This document shows positions 26,481-34,162 of a stretch of 64,000 nucleotides of DNA, piece by piece; within the stretch, counting starts at the first letter, position 1, and each line of letters opens with the position of its first letter. This stretch comes from Rhodococcus pyridinivorans (GTDB lineage: Bacteria > Actinomycetota > Actinomycetes > Mycobacteriales > Mycobacteriaceae). The position numbers and the translations under genes were made by a program. Under the pieces are notes generated by a model, which saw only the letters and a list, made by a program, of their open reading frames with translations, had not been told where the DNA came from and searched no databases. The stretch lies in the NCBI RefSeq assembly GCF_900105195.1, contig NZ_FNRX01000002.1, positions 3,906,001 to 3,970,000 of the forward strand, given 5' to 3'.

Positions 26481-26522
26481 ACCGGGGCTCGCCCCGCGTG
26501 TTGCGGTGGCGAACCCCGGTTC
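26479..26522. terminator. bidirectional hairpin between convergent genes
   Basis: GAACCGGGGCTCGCC at 26479-26493 pairs with GGCGAACCCCGGTTC at 26508-26522 (one mismatch, 14-base loop). It overlaps the stop codon of the AbiEi-like gene and lies 11 bp from the stop of the convergent symporter, so it probably ends both transcripts. Confidence 0.7.
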
Positions 26523-26532
26523 GGCGCGCGAA

Positions 26533-28014
26533 CTACACCGCAGCCGGCTGCTTCACGGGGACGACGACGGGCTCCGGCGCCGTGATCGCGGGGACCGGGC
26601 TGCGCACCAGCGCCACGGTCACGTACGCGACCAGCGAGACGAGGAAGCCGATGAAGGTCGTCCAGCCGTCGACGCTCGAGGTGACCAGAGAGTTCGGGAT
26701 GTACAGCAGGGTGTTGTCGACGCCGTAGATCGTCGGGGTGAGGACGAAGAAGCCGGCGCGCACCGTGATACCGGCGATCGCTGCGGCAGCCACAGCGCGA
26801 CCGTCACCGCGCGACCAGAACAGTCCGAGGATGAACGGCACTACCAGCGAGGCGAGCAGCAGGTCGAAGGTGAGGGTGAGCAGGATGCCGGTCTGCGGGA
26901 CCCGCAGCGCGACGAGGGCACCGAAGGCAGCCATCGGCAGCATGAGCAGGCGGGTGGCCTTCATGACGTCCGACGACATCGCGGCGTTCTCGCCGCCTAC
27001 GCGGAAGACGTTGCGCACCAGAACCGTCGCGGTGGACAGCAGCACACCACTGATCGTGGTCAGCGAAGCCGTCACCAGACCGGAGAGCACAAGGATCGAC
27101 AACCACTGCGGCGTGTACTCGCCCAGCAGAACGTAGAGGATCGGGGCGTCGGCTGCGCTGTCACCGACGATCGACACGGCAGCAAGGGCCACGAAGGACA
27201 GCGGCACACACAGGACGAGAATGCCGGTCGCCGCAGAGAAGCAGGCGCGCTGCGCAGCGATCGGGGACTTGGCGGAGAACACGCGCTGCATCAGGTCGAT
27301 CGCGACGAGGTTGCCGAGACCGAGAGCGACGATGGTGGCCCAGTTGACCGCGGCCCCCTGCGCCGGATCGGTGAGCTGTCCGAGATCGCCGATGCCGAGG
27401 CCGTCCCCGTGGGTGAAGCCGGGTCCGAAGGCCGTCCACACGAGGAGCGAGACGATACCGACGGCCATGATCGCGAACTGGACCATGCCGGTGTAGACGC
27501 TGGCGAACATGCCGCCGGCCACCGTGTAGGCGAGCACGAACGGGATGATCACCAGCACCGCCGCCGTGTAGTTCAGGCCGAGGAAGTACTGGAGCAGGTA
27601 GCCCAGGGCGACGAGGTTGCCGGCGAGGAGGATGCCGAAGCTGCCGACCGTGAGCACGGACGCGGTGATCTCGGTGCTGCGGCCGAAGCGGCGGGCGAAG
27701 AACTCGGGCAGGGTCACGACGCCCGTCGCGCGTAGGCGCTTCGCGAAGAACAGTCCGACGAGCAGCACGCTCGATGCGACACCCAGCGGCATCGCCGCAC
27801 CCGCCCAGAATCCGAATCCGGCCGCGAGGTCGGCGGAACCGAGGGTCGCGTTGGAATCGATGACCTGCGACATGAGCAGGACGGCAAGGACAGGGGCACC
27901 GAGCGAGCGACCTGCGAGAAGAAAGTTCCCGGCCTGTCCGCGGACCTTGCGGGTGGAGTAGAAGCCGGCCCCGAGGAGAACGACGAGGCACACGGCGACA
28001 CCGGTGATGATCAT
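26533..28014 (-). CDS. sodium:solute symporter family transporter
   Basis: A 493-residue integral membrane protein with about 13 hydrophobic segments. The SSS family signature region is seen in GRSLGAPVLAVLLMSQVIDSN and ATLGSADLAAGFGFWAGAA, and the helix TISGVLLSTATVLVRN is typical. It should import an organic solute with Na+. It is the last gene of the six-gene operon with two DUF1989 proteins and a carboxyltransferase, 21 bp after the dioxygenase, so its substrate is probably the compound degraded by that operon. Confidence 0.9.
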   Translation of the reverse strand: MIITGVAVCLVVLLGAGFYSTRKVRGQAGNFLLAGRSLGAPVLAVLLMSQVIDSNATLGSADLAAGFGFWAGAAMPLGVASSVLLVGLFFAKRLRATGVVTLPEFFARRFGRSTEITASVLTVGSFGILLAGNLVALGYLLQYFLGLNYTAAVLVIIPFVLAYTVAGGMFASVYTGMVQFAIMAVGIVSLLVWTAFGPGFTHGDGLGIGDLGQLTDPAQGAAVNWATIVALGLGNLVAIDLMQRVFSAKSPIAAQRACFSAATGILVLCVPLSFVALAAVSIVGDSAADAPILYVLLGEYTPQWLSILVLSGLVTASLTTISGVLLSTATVLVRNVFRVGGENAAMSSDVMKATRLLMLPMAAFGALVALRVPQTGILLTLTFDLLLASLVVPFILGLFWSRGDGRAVAAAAIAGITVRAGFFVLTPTIYGVDNTLLYIPNSLVTSSVDGWTTFIGFLVSLVAYVTVALVRSPVPAITAPEPVVVPVKQPAAV

Positions 28015-28035
28015 GGCTGCTCCGTATGGAGAGGG

Positions 28036-29067
28036 TCAGACGGCAGGAGCGCTGCGTTGGGCTTCGCGTCCGAGCGAGTAGAGGGGGCGTGCATTGTCGG
28101 GAAGGGTGATCTCGCCCGCGGCGAGCCGCTTGCGGAGATAGGTGAAGCTCTGGGCCGTCTGGGCGAACAGGTGCTCGCCGGCAGTGACTCCGCCGTAGCG
28201 CGGTCCGTCGGCGTCGACGAACCTCTCCAGCGGGTCGACCCGGGTGTCGTGATCGACGTTGAAGAACAAGGGGAACGAGTAACGTTCCTCGGCAACCTTA
28301 CGCACCCGATGTGACGTCGCTGTAAATACTCCGTTGGTCCAGATCTCCAGCAGGTCACCGATATTCAGGACGAAGGCATCCTCGCGGTAGGGCACGTCGA
28401 TCCAGTCGCCGTCGGCGTTGAGGACCTCGAGTCCCGGCGCCGTGGGGAGCAGAAGAGTGAACACCTCGTAGTCGGTGTGGGCACCGATGCCGGGACGGTC
28501 CGAGGCGTCGGGATCGTAGGGATAGTGGATCATTCGAAGCTGAGCAGGCGGCGTGGTCACATAGCGGTCGAACCGATCCGCCGCCTCGCCGAGCGCTTCG
28601 GCAAAGGCACGCAACAACACACGTCCCAGAGCGAAGACGGATTCGTAGTACGCATTCACGGGCTCGTCGAAGTCCGGCAGGTCGGGCCACTGGTTCGGGC
28701 CGAGCAGCGGGTTGCCGGCGAGATACTCGGGATGATCGGACGGAAGGTCGATCGACAGGTCGAATGCTTCCTTGTGGTCCGGTGTGGCTCCGGCGAACAC
28801 TTCCTCACCGGGCGGCACGTAGCCGCGGTGGTTGGTGGAATTACCAATGTACACATCCATTTTCGCGTCGTCGGGAAGAGCGAAGAAGCGTTCGGCCGCG
28901 TCCTTCAATCCGTCGACGAGGATGGGGTCGACTCCGTGTCCGACGATCTGCGCGAAGCCGACTTCTCGCGCGGCGCGCCCGAGTTCGGCGACGACGGCGT
29001 CGCGTCCGGTTTCGTCGCCGGACACCAGCGCATGCACATCGACGATGGGAATACTCGTGAACGTCAT
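28036..29067 (-). CDS. 2-oxoglutarate/Fe(II) dioxygenase, isopenicillin N synthase family
   Basis: A 343-residue non-heme iron oxygenase. The iron ligands are His197 and Asp199 (GAHTDY) and His253 (SHRVRKV); the 2-oxoglutarate anchor is Arg262-Ser264 in RYSFPLF. The N-terminal DIOX_N domain has IPIVDVHALV and GFAQIVGHGVD. All ligands are intact. Relatives hydroxylate or ring-modify small molecules, and some bacterial and plant members release guanidine from arginine derivatives. Its place beside carboxyguanidine-deiminase-like DUF1989 genes makes a guanidino compound a reasonable guess only. ATG overlaps the preceding gene's stop by 4 bp. Confidence 0.9.
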   Translation of the reverse strand: MTFTSIPIVDVHALVSGDETGRDAVVAELGRAAREVGFAQIVGHGVDPILVDGLKDAAERFFALPDDAKMDVYIGNSTNHRGYVPPGEEVFAGATPDHKEAFDLSIDLPSDHPEYLAGNPLLGPNQWPDLPDFDEPVNAYYESVFALGRVLLRAFAEALGEAADRFDRYVTTPPAQLRMIHYPYDPDASDRPGIGAHTDYEVFTLLLPTAPGLEVLNADGDWIDVPYREDAFVLNIGDLLEIWTNGVFTATSHRVRKVAEERYSFPLFFNVDHDTRVDPLERFVDADGPRYGGVTAGEHLFAQTAQSFTYLRKRLAAGEITLPDNARPLYSLGREAQRSAPAV

Positions 29068-29831
29068 GTGTCACCCCTCGGGGTCGGGTGGACGGAACGC
29101 CACCGACGGGTGATGGACGTTCCGTCGAATGTTGTGTCTCGGGTGCGGATCTCGTGACCGAAGACGGGGTGGAGATTGCGCCCGCTTCGGTACGGGAGGG
29201 TCGATGCGGAGATGGTCCACCGGCTGTCTTCGATGCGACCCACCGCGATCTCGCAGTCCAGCAACGCTCGGGCATCCGACACCGTCGCTGCGCCGAGGAT
29301 CTGTTCGACGAGGGGTTCGGATCCGAGCGCGTGATCGCGACTCCGCCCGAATGCGAAGCACTCTCCGACCCGCACGAGCACTGCGGTCGCTCCGGTCTCG
29401 ACGTCCTCGAGTAGGTACTCCTCGATGTCGGGCGAGACATCCGTGATGCGCCAGTGCTCGGTGTACTCCTCGAACACACCGTGTTCGACGAGGGTGTCGG
29501 TGTCGAGGGCCTCCAGGGTGCCGGCGTCGGGTGTCGGTCCGAGCGGGTGGAACGACACGGCCCGTTCCCATTCGACATGGTTGCTGCTGTCGAGCAGTCG
29601 GCCGGCGAATCCGTCCTGGCTCGCGAGAGCGACGAGGTCGTCGATCTCCATCTCGGCGAGAGTAGAGGCCGTCACCGTCTGCAGTGTCGCCGGTCGTCGC
29701 AGGTCGCAGTACAACCGCTCACCCTGCAGCCACGTGACGCGGGTGGTGGTGTCCGGGATTGCTCCCGGCCGAGCCAACAGTGTTCGCTCGAAACGGGTTC
29801 CCACCGGACGGATCCGTTCGGCGGCCGTCAT
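29064..29831 (-). CDS. uncharacterised protein in the DUF1989/carboxyltransferase operon
   Basis: A 255-residue soluble protein without signal peptide. Recurring blocks are TRVTWLQGERLYCDLRRP, NHVEWERAVSFHPLGPTPD, LVEHGVFEEYTEHWR and FAFGRSRDH. The alternating strand pattern suggests a beta-barrel of the lipocalin/HRI1-like kind, but I do not recognise the family with certainty. It is translationally coupled on both sides: its ATG overlaps the carboxyltransferase stop and its stop overlaps the dioxygenase start (both ATGA). This points to a role in the same pathway, perhaps ligand binding. Confidence 0.7.
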   Translation of the reverse strand: MTAAERIRPVGTRFERTLLARPGAIPDTTTRVTWLQGERLYCDLRRPATLQTVTASTLAEMEIDDLVALASQDGFAGRLLDSSNHVEWERAVSFHPLGPTPDAGTLEALDTDTLVEHGVFEEYTEHWRITDVSPDIEEYLLEDVETGATAVLVRVGECFAFGRSRDHALGSEPLVEQILGAATVSDARALLDCEIAVGRIEDSRWTISASTLPYRSGRNLHPVFGHEIRTRDTTFDGTSITRRWRSVHPTPRGDT

Positions 29832-31798
29832 ACGCCGTCCGCCTTCCACCGCGCGCGTTCCTGGCCGAAGGCGACGGACTGCGTCGCCTGGAACCCGCTG
29901 ATCGAAGCAGCGTTGTCCGCGAGGAACTTCCGGTGCTCGGTCAGGGAGAATGTGCCGTCGGTGATCTCCACTCCCCCACCGCGACCCGCAGCGAGATCCG
30001 CTCGCAGATCGAGCAGTTCGTCGGGATCGACGGGGTACCACGAGATGCGGTCGAAGAAGCGCAGCAGCCACGGGGTGCCGTCCTCGAACGGGCCGGCCGG
30101 CTGCGGGTGCCGGTGGTTCCACACCTGGGTGGTGCGGCCGACGAACTGGTAGCCGCCGGGGCCTTCCATGCCGTAGATGCACAGGTAGGCGCCGCCGATG
30201 CCCACGGCGTTCTCGGGGGTCCAGGTGCGCGCGGGGTTGTACTTGGTGGTGACGAGGCGGTGCCGCGGGTCGAGCGGCGTCGCGACCGGGGCGCCGAGGT
30301 AGACGTCGCCGAGGCCGAGGACCATGTAGTCGGCGGCGAAGACCGTGTCGAAGACGTCGGCGACGGTGTCGAGGCCGTTCATGCGGCGGATGAACTCGAT
30401 GTTCCACGGGCACCACGGGGCGTCGGAGCGCACGCCGTGCATGTAGCGCTGGATGGCCTCGCGGGTCGCCGGGTCGTCCCAGGACAGCGGGAGTCGTACC
30501 TGCCGGCTGGGGACTTCGAGTTCGTCGCTGTCGCCGATGGTGTCCTCGACCTCGCCGAGCAGGCCGAGCAGGGTCGGCACGGGCAGGACGTCGGGGTCGA
30601 CCTTGACCTGCAGCGACCGGATTCCCGGGGTGAGTTCGAGCAGACCCGCAGGACGGTCGGCCTCGAGGCGCTGGTGCAGCGCGTGCACGCGGGCCCGCAG
30701 CGCCAGGTCGAGGGTCATGTCGCCGTACTCGATGAGGACGTTGTCGTCGCCGCTACGGCGGTAGGTGACGGCGGTGTGGCCGTCACGGCGGGTGAGCACT
30801 CCGTCGTCACCGTCGCCACCGGCCGAGGTGACCAGCGACAGTCCGGCGCGACGCGCGACGCCGAGTTCGCGGCGGGACGCGGTGTGCTGCGACTTCACGG
30901 GCACGAACCGGACCGTGTTGCCGGGAGCGAGTTGGCCGAGCTTCCAACGGTCGGCGGCCACGACGGTCACCGGGCACACGAACCCGCCGAGGCTGGGACC
31001 GTCGGGGCCGAGCAGGATCGGGGTGTCGCCGGTGAAGTCGAGTGCGCCGACGGAGTAGGCGTTGTCGTGGATGTTCGACGGGTGCAGGCCCGCCTCGCCA
31101 CCGTCGGTGCGCGCCCATTCGGGCTTGGGGCCGATGAGCCGCACGCCGGTGCGGTCGGAGTTGAAGTGCACCTCGTAGTCGGTGGCGTAGAGGGCATCGA
31201 TGTCGGCACGGGTGAAGAATTCCGGTGCGCCGTGCGGACCTTCGGTGACCGCGATCTCCCAGCGCGTGCTCAGTGCGGGCACGTGCTCGGACGGGACCGG
31301 GGCGCTCGCGCCGGGAGCGTTCTCCCCGACGACGAGGACGTCACCCTCGCGCAGCGTGCGCCCCTCGTGACCGCCGAACGTTCCGAGCGTGAAGGTCGCT
31401 GCGCTGCCCAGGAATTCGGGAACGTCGAGACCACCGCGAATGAGGACGTAGACGCGCAACCCCGGCCCGGAGACAGCTCCGACGTCGAGCAGGCCGCCCG
31501 CCGGGACGGTGACCGGGCGCCACTGCGGGACGGCGGCCCCGTCGACGCGCACGGTGACGGGCGCACCCGTCACGCACACCTCGGTTTCCTCCGTGAACCG
31601 CAGGGCGGGGCCGGCCATGGCGGTCTCGAGACCGGGGGTGCCCTCGTCGTTGCCGAGCGCGACGTTGCCGAGGCGGAACGACAGGTCGTCCATCGGGCCC
31701 GAGGGTGGCACACCGATCTGCCAGTAACCGGTGCGTCCGGGATAGTCCTGGACGGTCGTGAGCATTCCGGGACGTTCGACGGTGATCTTCGTGGTCAT
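29828..31798 (-). CDS. KipA-KipI fusion, urea-carboxylase-type carboxyltransferase subunit
   Basis: A 656-residue fusion. The N-terminal half is the KipA/CT_A_B (AHS2) domain: ERPGMLTTVQDYPGRTGYWQ, GVPPSGPMDDLSFRLGN. The C-terminal half is the KipI/CT_C_D (AHS1) domain, with VLIEYGDMTLDLALRARV and YNPARTWTPENAVGIGGAYL. These are the carboxyltransferase domains of urea or guanidine carboxylase and of the 5-oxoprolinase PxpBC. The biotin carboxylase and biotin-carrier domains of a full carboxylase are not in this operon, so either they act from elsewhere or the protein works as a PxpBC-type ATP-dependent amidohydrolase. Two DUF1989 genes lie directly upstream. Confidence 0.88.
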   Translation of the reverse strand: MTTKITVERPGMLTTVQDYPGRTGYWQIGVPPSGPMDDLSFRLGNVALGNDEGTPGLETAMAGPALRFTEETEVCVTGAPVTVRVDGAAVPQWRPVTVPAGGLLDVGAVSGPGLRVYVLIRGGLDVPEFLGSAATFTLGTFGGHEGRTLREGDVLVVGENAPGASAPVPSEHVPALSTRWEIAVTEGPHGAPEFFTRADIDALYATDYEVHFNSDRTGVRLIGPKPEWARTDGGEAGLHPSNIHDNAYSVGALDFTGDTPILLGPDGPSLGGFVCPVTVVAADRWKLGQLAPGNTVRFVPVKSQHTASRRELGVARRAGLSLVTSAGGDGDDGVLTRRDGHTAVTYRRSGDDNVLIEYGDMTLDLALRARVHALHQRLEADRPAGLLELTPGIRSLQVKVDPDVLPVPTLLGLLGEVEDTIGDSDELEVPSRQVRLPLSWDDPATREAIQRYMHGVRSDAPWCPWNIEFIRRMNGLDTVADVFDTVFAADYMVLGLGDVYLGAPVATPLDPRHRLVTTKYNPARTWTPENAVGIGGAYLCIYGMEGPGGYQFVGRTTQVWNHRHPQPAGPFEDGTPWLLRFFDRISWYPVDPDELLDLRADLAAGRGGGVEITDGTFSLTEHRKFLADNAASISGFQATQSVAFGQERARWKADGV

Positions 31799-31805
31799 GA
31801 CTACC

Positions 31806-32456
31806 TCATTCCCCGCGGGTGACGATCATGCGGACCGGCGTGGGGTCGAAGCCGTTGCACGGGTTGTTGATCTGAGGGCAGTTGGAGACGAGGACGAGCA
31901 CGTCGCGCTCGGCGCGGATTGCGAGTCGCTTGCCGGGTGCGGACAGGCCGTCGACGATGCCGAGGGTGCCGTCGGCCTCGACCGGCACGTTCATGAAGAA
32001 GTTGATGTTGGAGACGAGGTCGCGCTTGCCCAGTCCCCACTTGGTGCCTTCGATGAGGAAGTTCTCGACGCAGGCGTGCTGGTGCTTGGTGTGGTGCCCG
32101 TAGCGGAGGGTGTTGGACTCCTGCGAGCAGGCACCGCCGACGGTGTCGTGGTTGCCCACCTCGTCGGCGACGAGCGTCATCAGCGGCTCACCGTCGGCGT
32201 CGCGTAACACCGAACCGGTGGACAGGAAGAGGTTCCGCTGGGCGGCCACGGTGGCAGCGGCACTGTAGCGGCGGGTGTGGTCGGCGGCGTCGTAGACGAG
32301 GGTGTCGACCGCCTGGTTGCCGTGCAGGTCGACGATGGTGAGTACGTCGCCGGCGGCGACGACGGCCGACCACGGGCCACGGAGTCCGACGATCTCGTCG
32401 AGGACGACGCGACCGGGAACGAGGGCGAGGTCTGCGGTGTCGGCGGTGATGGTCAT
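31806..32456 (-). CDS. DUF1989 protein, urea-carboxylase-associated protein 2 / CgdB-like
   Basis: A 216-residue DUF1989 protein. Conserved features are IVDLHGNQAVDTLVYDA, GGACSQESNTLRYG, HQHACVENFL and SNCPQINNPCNGFDPTPV, with several Cys and His able to bind metal. In guanidine-degrading bacteria the paired DUF1989 proteins (UAAP1 and UAAP2) are the two subunits of carboxyguanidine deiminase, CgdAB. That function is transferred here by family and pairing only. The start overlaps the partner gene stop by 4 bp. Confidence 0.85.
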   Translation of the reverse strand: MTITADTADLALVPGRVVLDEIVGLRGPWSAVVAAGDVLTIVDLHGNQAVDTLVYDAADHTRRYSAAATVAAQRNLFLSTGSVLRDADGEPLMTLVADEVGNHDTVGGACSQESNTLRYGHHTKHQHACVENFLIEGTKWGLGKRDLVSNINFFMNVPVEADGTLGIVDGLSAPGKRLAIRAERDVLVLVSNCPQINNPCNGFDPTPVRMIVTRGE

Positions 32457-33301
32457 CGGTGGATCTCCGTTTCGGACGTGGCGGCGGCCCAGGCGTCGTC
32501 GGTGTTGAGCACGGCGCGCTGGCACTCGGGGTCGGTGTTCGGCAGCGAGTTCAGTTCGCCGGGTGCTCGCCAGGCGAGGACTTCGAGGCTGCCGGTGGTG
32601 AACTCGGGATTCGGATCGAGCGGGTGTGCGGTGTTGGCGATCAGGGCGATCACCGGCAGGTGGATCAGCAGGTCGACGGCGGCACCGGGACCGGCGTTGC
32701 CGGTGCTGACGAGGCTGCCGTCCTCCTCGACGCGGACACCGTGGAAGAAGGACAGTGAGGGCGGCAGGTCGCGCGGTTGCAGGTCGTGCTTGGCGGCGGC
32801 GACGGTGAACAGTTCGCGACCCGCAGGAGAGCTCGAATGGAGCGATCCCTCACCGTATTTCGCAGTGTTCCCCGCGACGTGGGTGGTGCCGCACAGCGCG
32901 TCGTGGCGTCCGGAGGTGTCGGCGACGATCGTGGCGAGGACGCGGCCCTGATCGGAGAGCAGTGGGTGCCCGACACCGAGATAGGCCTGCCACGGCACCT
33001 TCACCGTGTCGGCGACGTTGAGCCGTTCGTGCGGGGCGTCGGCGCGGAACAGGAGGATGTTGGCGCAGGCGGTGCCGTGGACGTCCCGCAGGCGCAGGCG
33101 GGTGCCGCGGGCGAGGACCTTGCTGGTGTAGCGGCCACCGGGGACGGTCTCGGCCCAGGTCATCGACGCTGCGCGACCGCTGGGCGGAGCCGGCCACGAC
33201 GATGCCGGGACGATCGGCATGGCGTCGGTGACGGTTCCTGCCTGCGCTCGGGCATGGGCACGAGCAGCGTGCGTGGTGGCGGTCGCGAGGGTCTCGGTCA
33301 T
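32453..33301 (-). CDS. DUF1989 protein, urea-carboxylase-associated protein 1 / CgdA-like
   Basis: A 282-residue DUF1989 protein, longer than its partner. Blocks include RLRLRDVHGTACANILLFRA, RVLATIVADTSGRHDALCGT and LPPSLSFFHGVRVEEDG. First gene of the minus-strand operon. ATG at 33301 is chosen by family start position (MTETLATATT); a 20-bp perfect palindrome lies 25 bp upstream of it, where a repressor would block transcription. It is predicted to form a heteromeric hydrolase or deiminase with the next gene. Confidence 0.85.
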   Translation of the reverse strand: MTETLATATTHAARAHARAQAGTVTDAMPIVPASSWPAPPSGRAASMTWAETVPGGRYTSKVLARGTRLRLRDVHGTACANILLFRADAPHERLNVADTVKVPWQAYLGVGHPLLSDQGRVLATIVADTSGRHDALCGTTHVAGNTAKYGEGSLHSSSPAGRELFTVAAAKHDLQPRDLPPSLSFFHGVRVEEDGSLVSTGNAGPGAAVDLLIHLPVIALIANTAHPLDPNPEFTTGSLEVLAWRAPGELNSLPNTDPECQRAVLNTDDAWAAATSETEIHR

Positions 33302-33325
33302 GGTGCTCCGATCGGCGGTCCGGGG

Positions 33326-33345
33326 AAACTGTCGATCGACAGTTT
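33326..33345. promoter_or_regulatory. 20-bp perfect palindrome, probable TetR operator
   Basis: AAACTGTCGATCGACAGTTT is a perfect inverted repeat, extended by GGGG and TCCC flanks. It sits in the gap between the DUF1989 operon and the divergent TetR gene, 25 bp before the operon's first ATG. Its symmetry and place fit binding by that TetR protein. Confidence 0.7.
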
Positions 33346-33475
33346 TCCCATCGCGCATCTTCGGGGAATGTCCATGGCGTAACGAGTCCGTGACGCGTGT
33401 TTCGTACGTGTGACAAAAACTTCACGCACGAAGACGGTGGCGCTGCAGCACCTTTCGTCGTGTCACAGTGGAGGC

Positions 33476-34162
33476 GTGACCCATGCAGGACCAGGACGCC
33501 CCCGCCTCCACGCCCCGCGACGGCCCGGGCCGACCGCGCGTGCCGAGATCCTCGACGCCGCCGCGGAGCTGTTCACCACCCGCGGGTTCTCCCCCACATC
33601 GACACGCACGATCGCCGAGGCCGTGGGGATCCGGCAGGCATCGCTGTACAACCACTTCGCGACGAAGAACGACATCCTCGTCGCGTTGCTCGAGGACACC
33701 GTCGAACCGACCCTCGACTTCGACGACAATCTCGACCCCGCGCTGCCGCCCGAGGTGCGCCTGTGCACACTCGCCTGGTTCGACACGGCTCAGTTGTCCG
33801 CGGGCAGATGGAATCTCGGTGCGCTCTACCACCTTCCGGAGGTTCGCACCGAACCGTTCGATCGGTTCCGGGAGGAACGTCGGCACCTGATGGAGCGCTA
33901 CCGGACCCTGGCGGCGCAGATCGTGGGCGACGGCGATCCTCGCACCCATCTGCCGTTCCGGGTCGTCGAATCGGTCATCGGCATGCGAGCCGACGACGGC
34001 GACGTCGACGCCGGGCTCCCCGAAGCGCTGGCGACGGCATCGCTGACGGTGCTCGGTGTCAGCGACCTTGCGGCAGTGACGAGCGCGGCCCGGGCACTCG
34101 TGGTGGGGGTTCCCGGCTACCTGCTGGGCTCGATGAACCCGCCGGCTCGGCCACCCGCGTGA
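33476..34162 (+). CDS. TetR family transcriptional regulator
   Basis: A 228-residue regulator. The N-terminal HTH spans residues about 20-65: RAEILDAAAELFTTRGFSPT, STRTIAEAVGIRQASLYNHF. The ligand domain has no family-specific motif that I can name. GTG 33476 is used because the sequence from there looks like a normal TetR start (GPGRPRLHAPRRPG); an in-frame GTG at 33410 is possible. It is divergent from the six-gene operon and probably controls it through the palindrome at 33326. Its last 104 bp overlap the convergent monooxygenase gene. Confidence 0.85.
   Translation: MTHAGPGRPRLHAPRRPGPTARAEILDAAAELFTTRGFSPTSTRTIAEAVGIRQASLYNHFATKNDILVALLEDTVEPTLDFDDNLDPALPPEVRLCTLAWFDTAQLSAGRWNLGALYHLPEVRTEPFDRFREERRHLMERYRTLAAQIVGDGDPRTHLPFRVVESVIGMRADDGDVDAGLPEALATASLTVLGVSDLAAVTSAARALVVGVPGYLLGSMNPPARPPA

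Noticed and set aside
33302..33475. Guanidine-I (ykkC) riboswitch ahead of the DUF1989 operon
   Set aside because: The gap is short and shows none of the conserved ykkC segments; only the 20-bp palindrome stands out.
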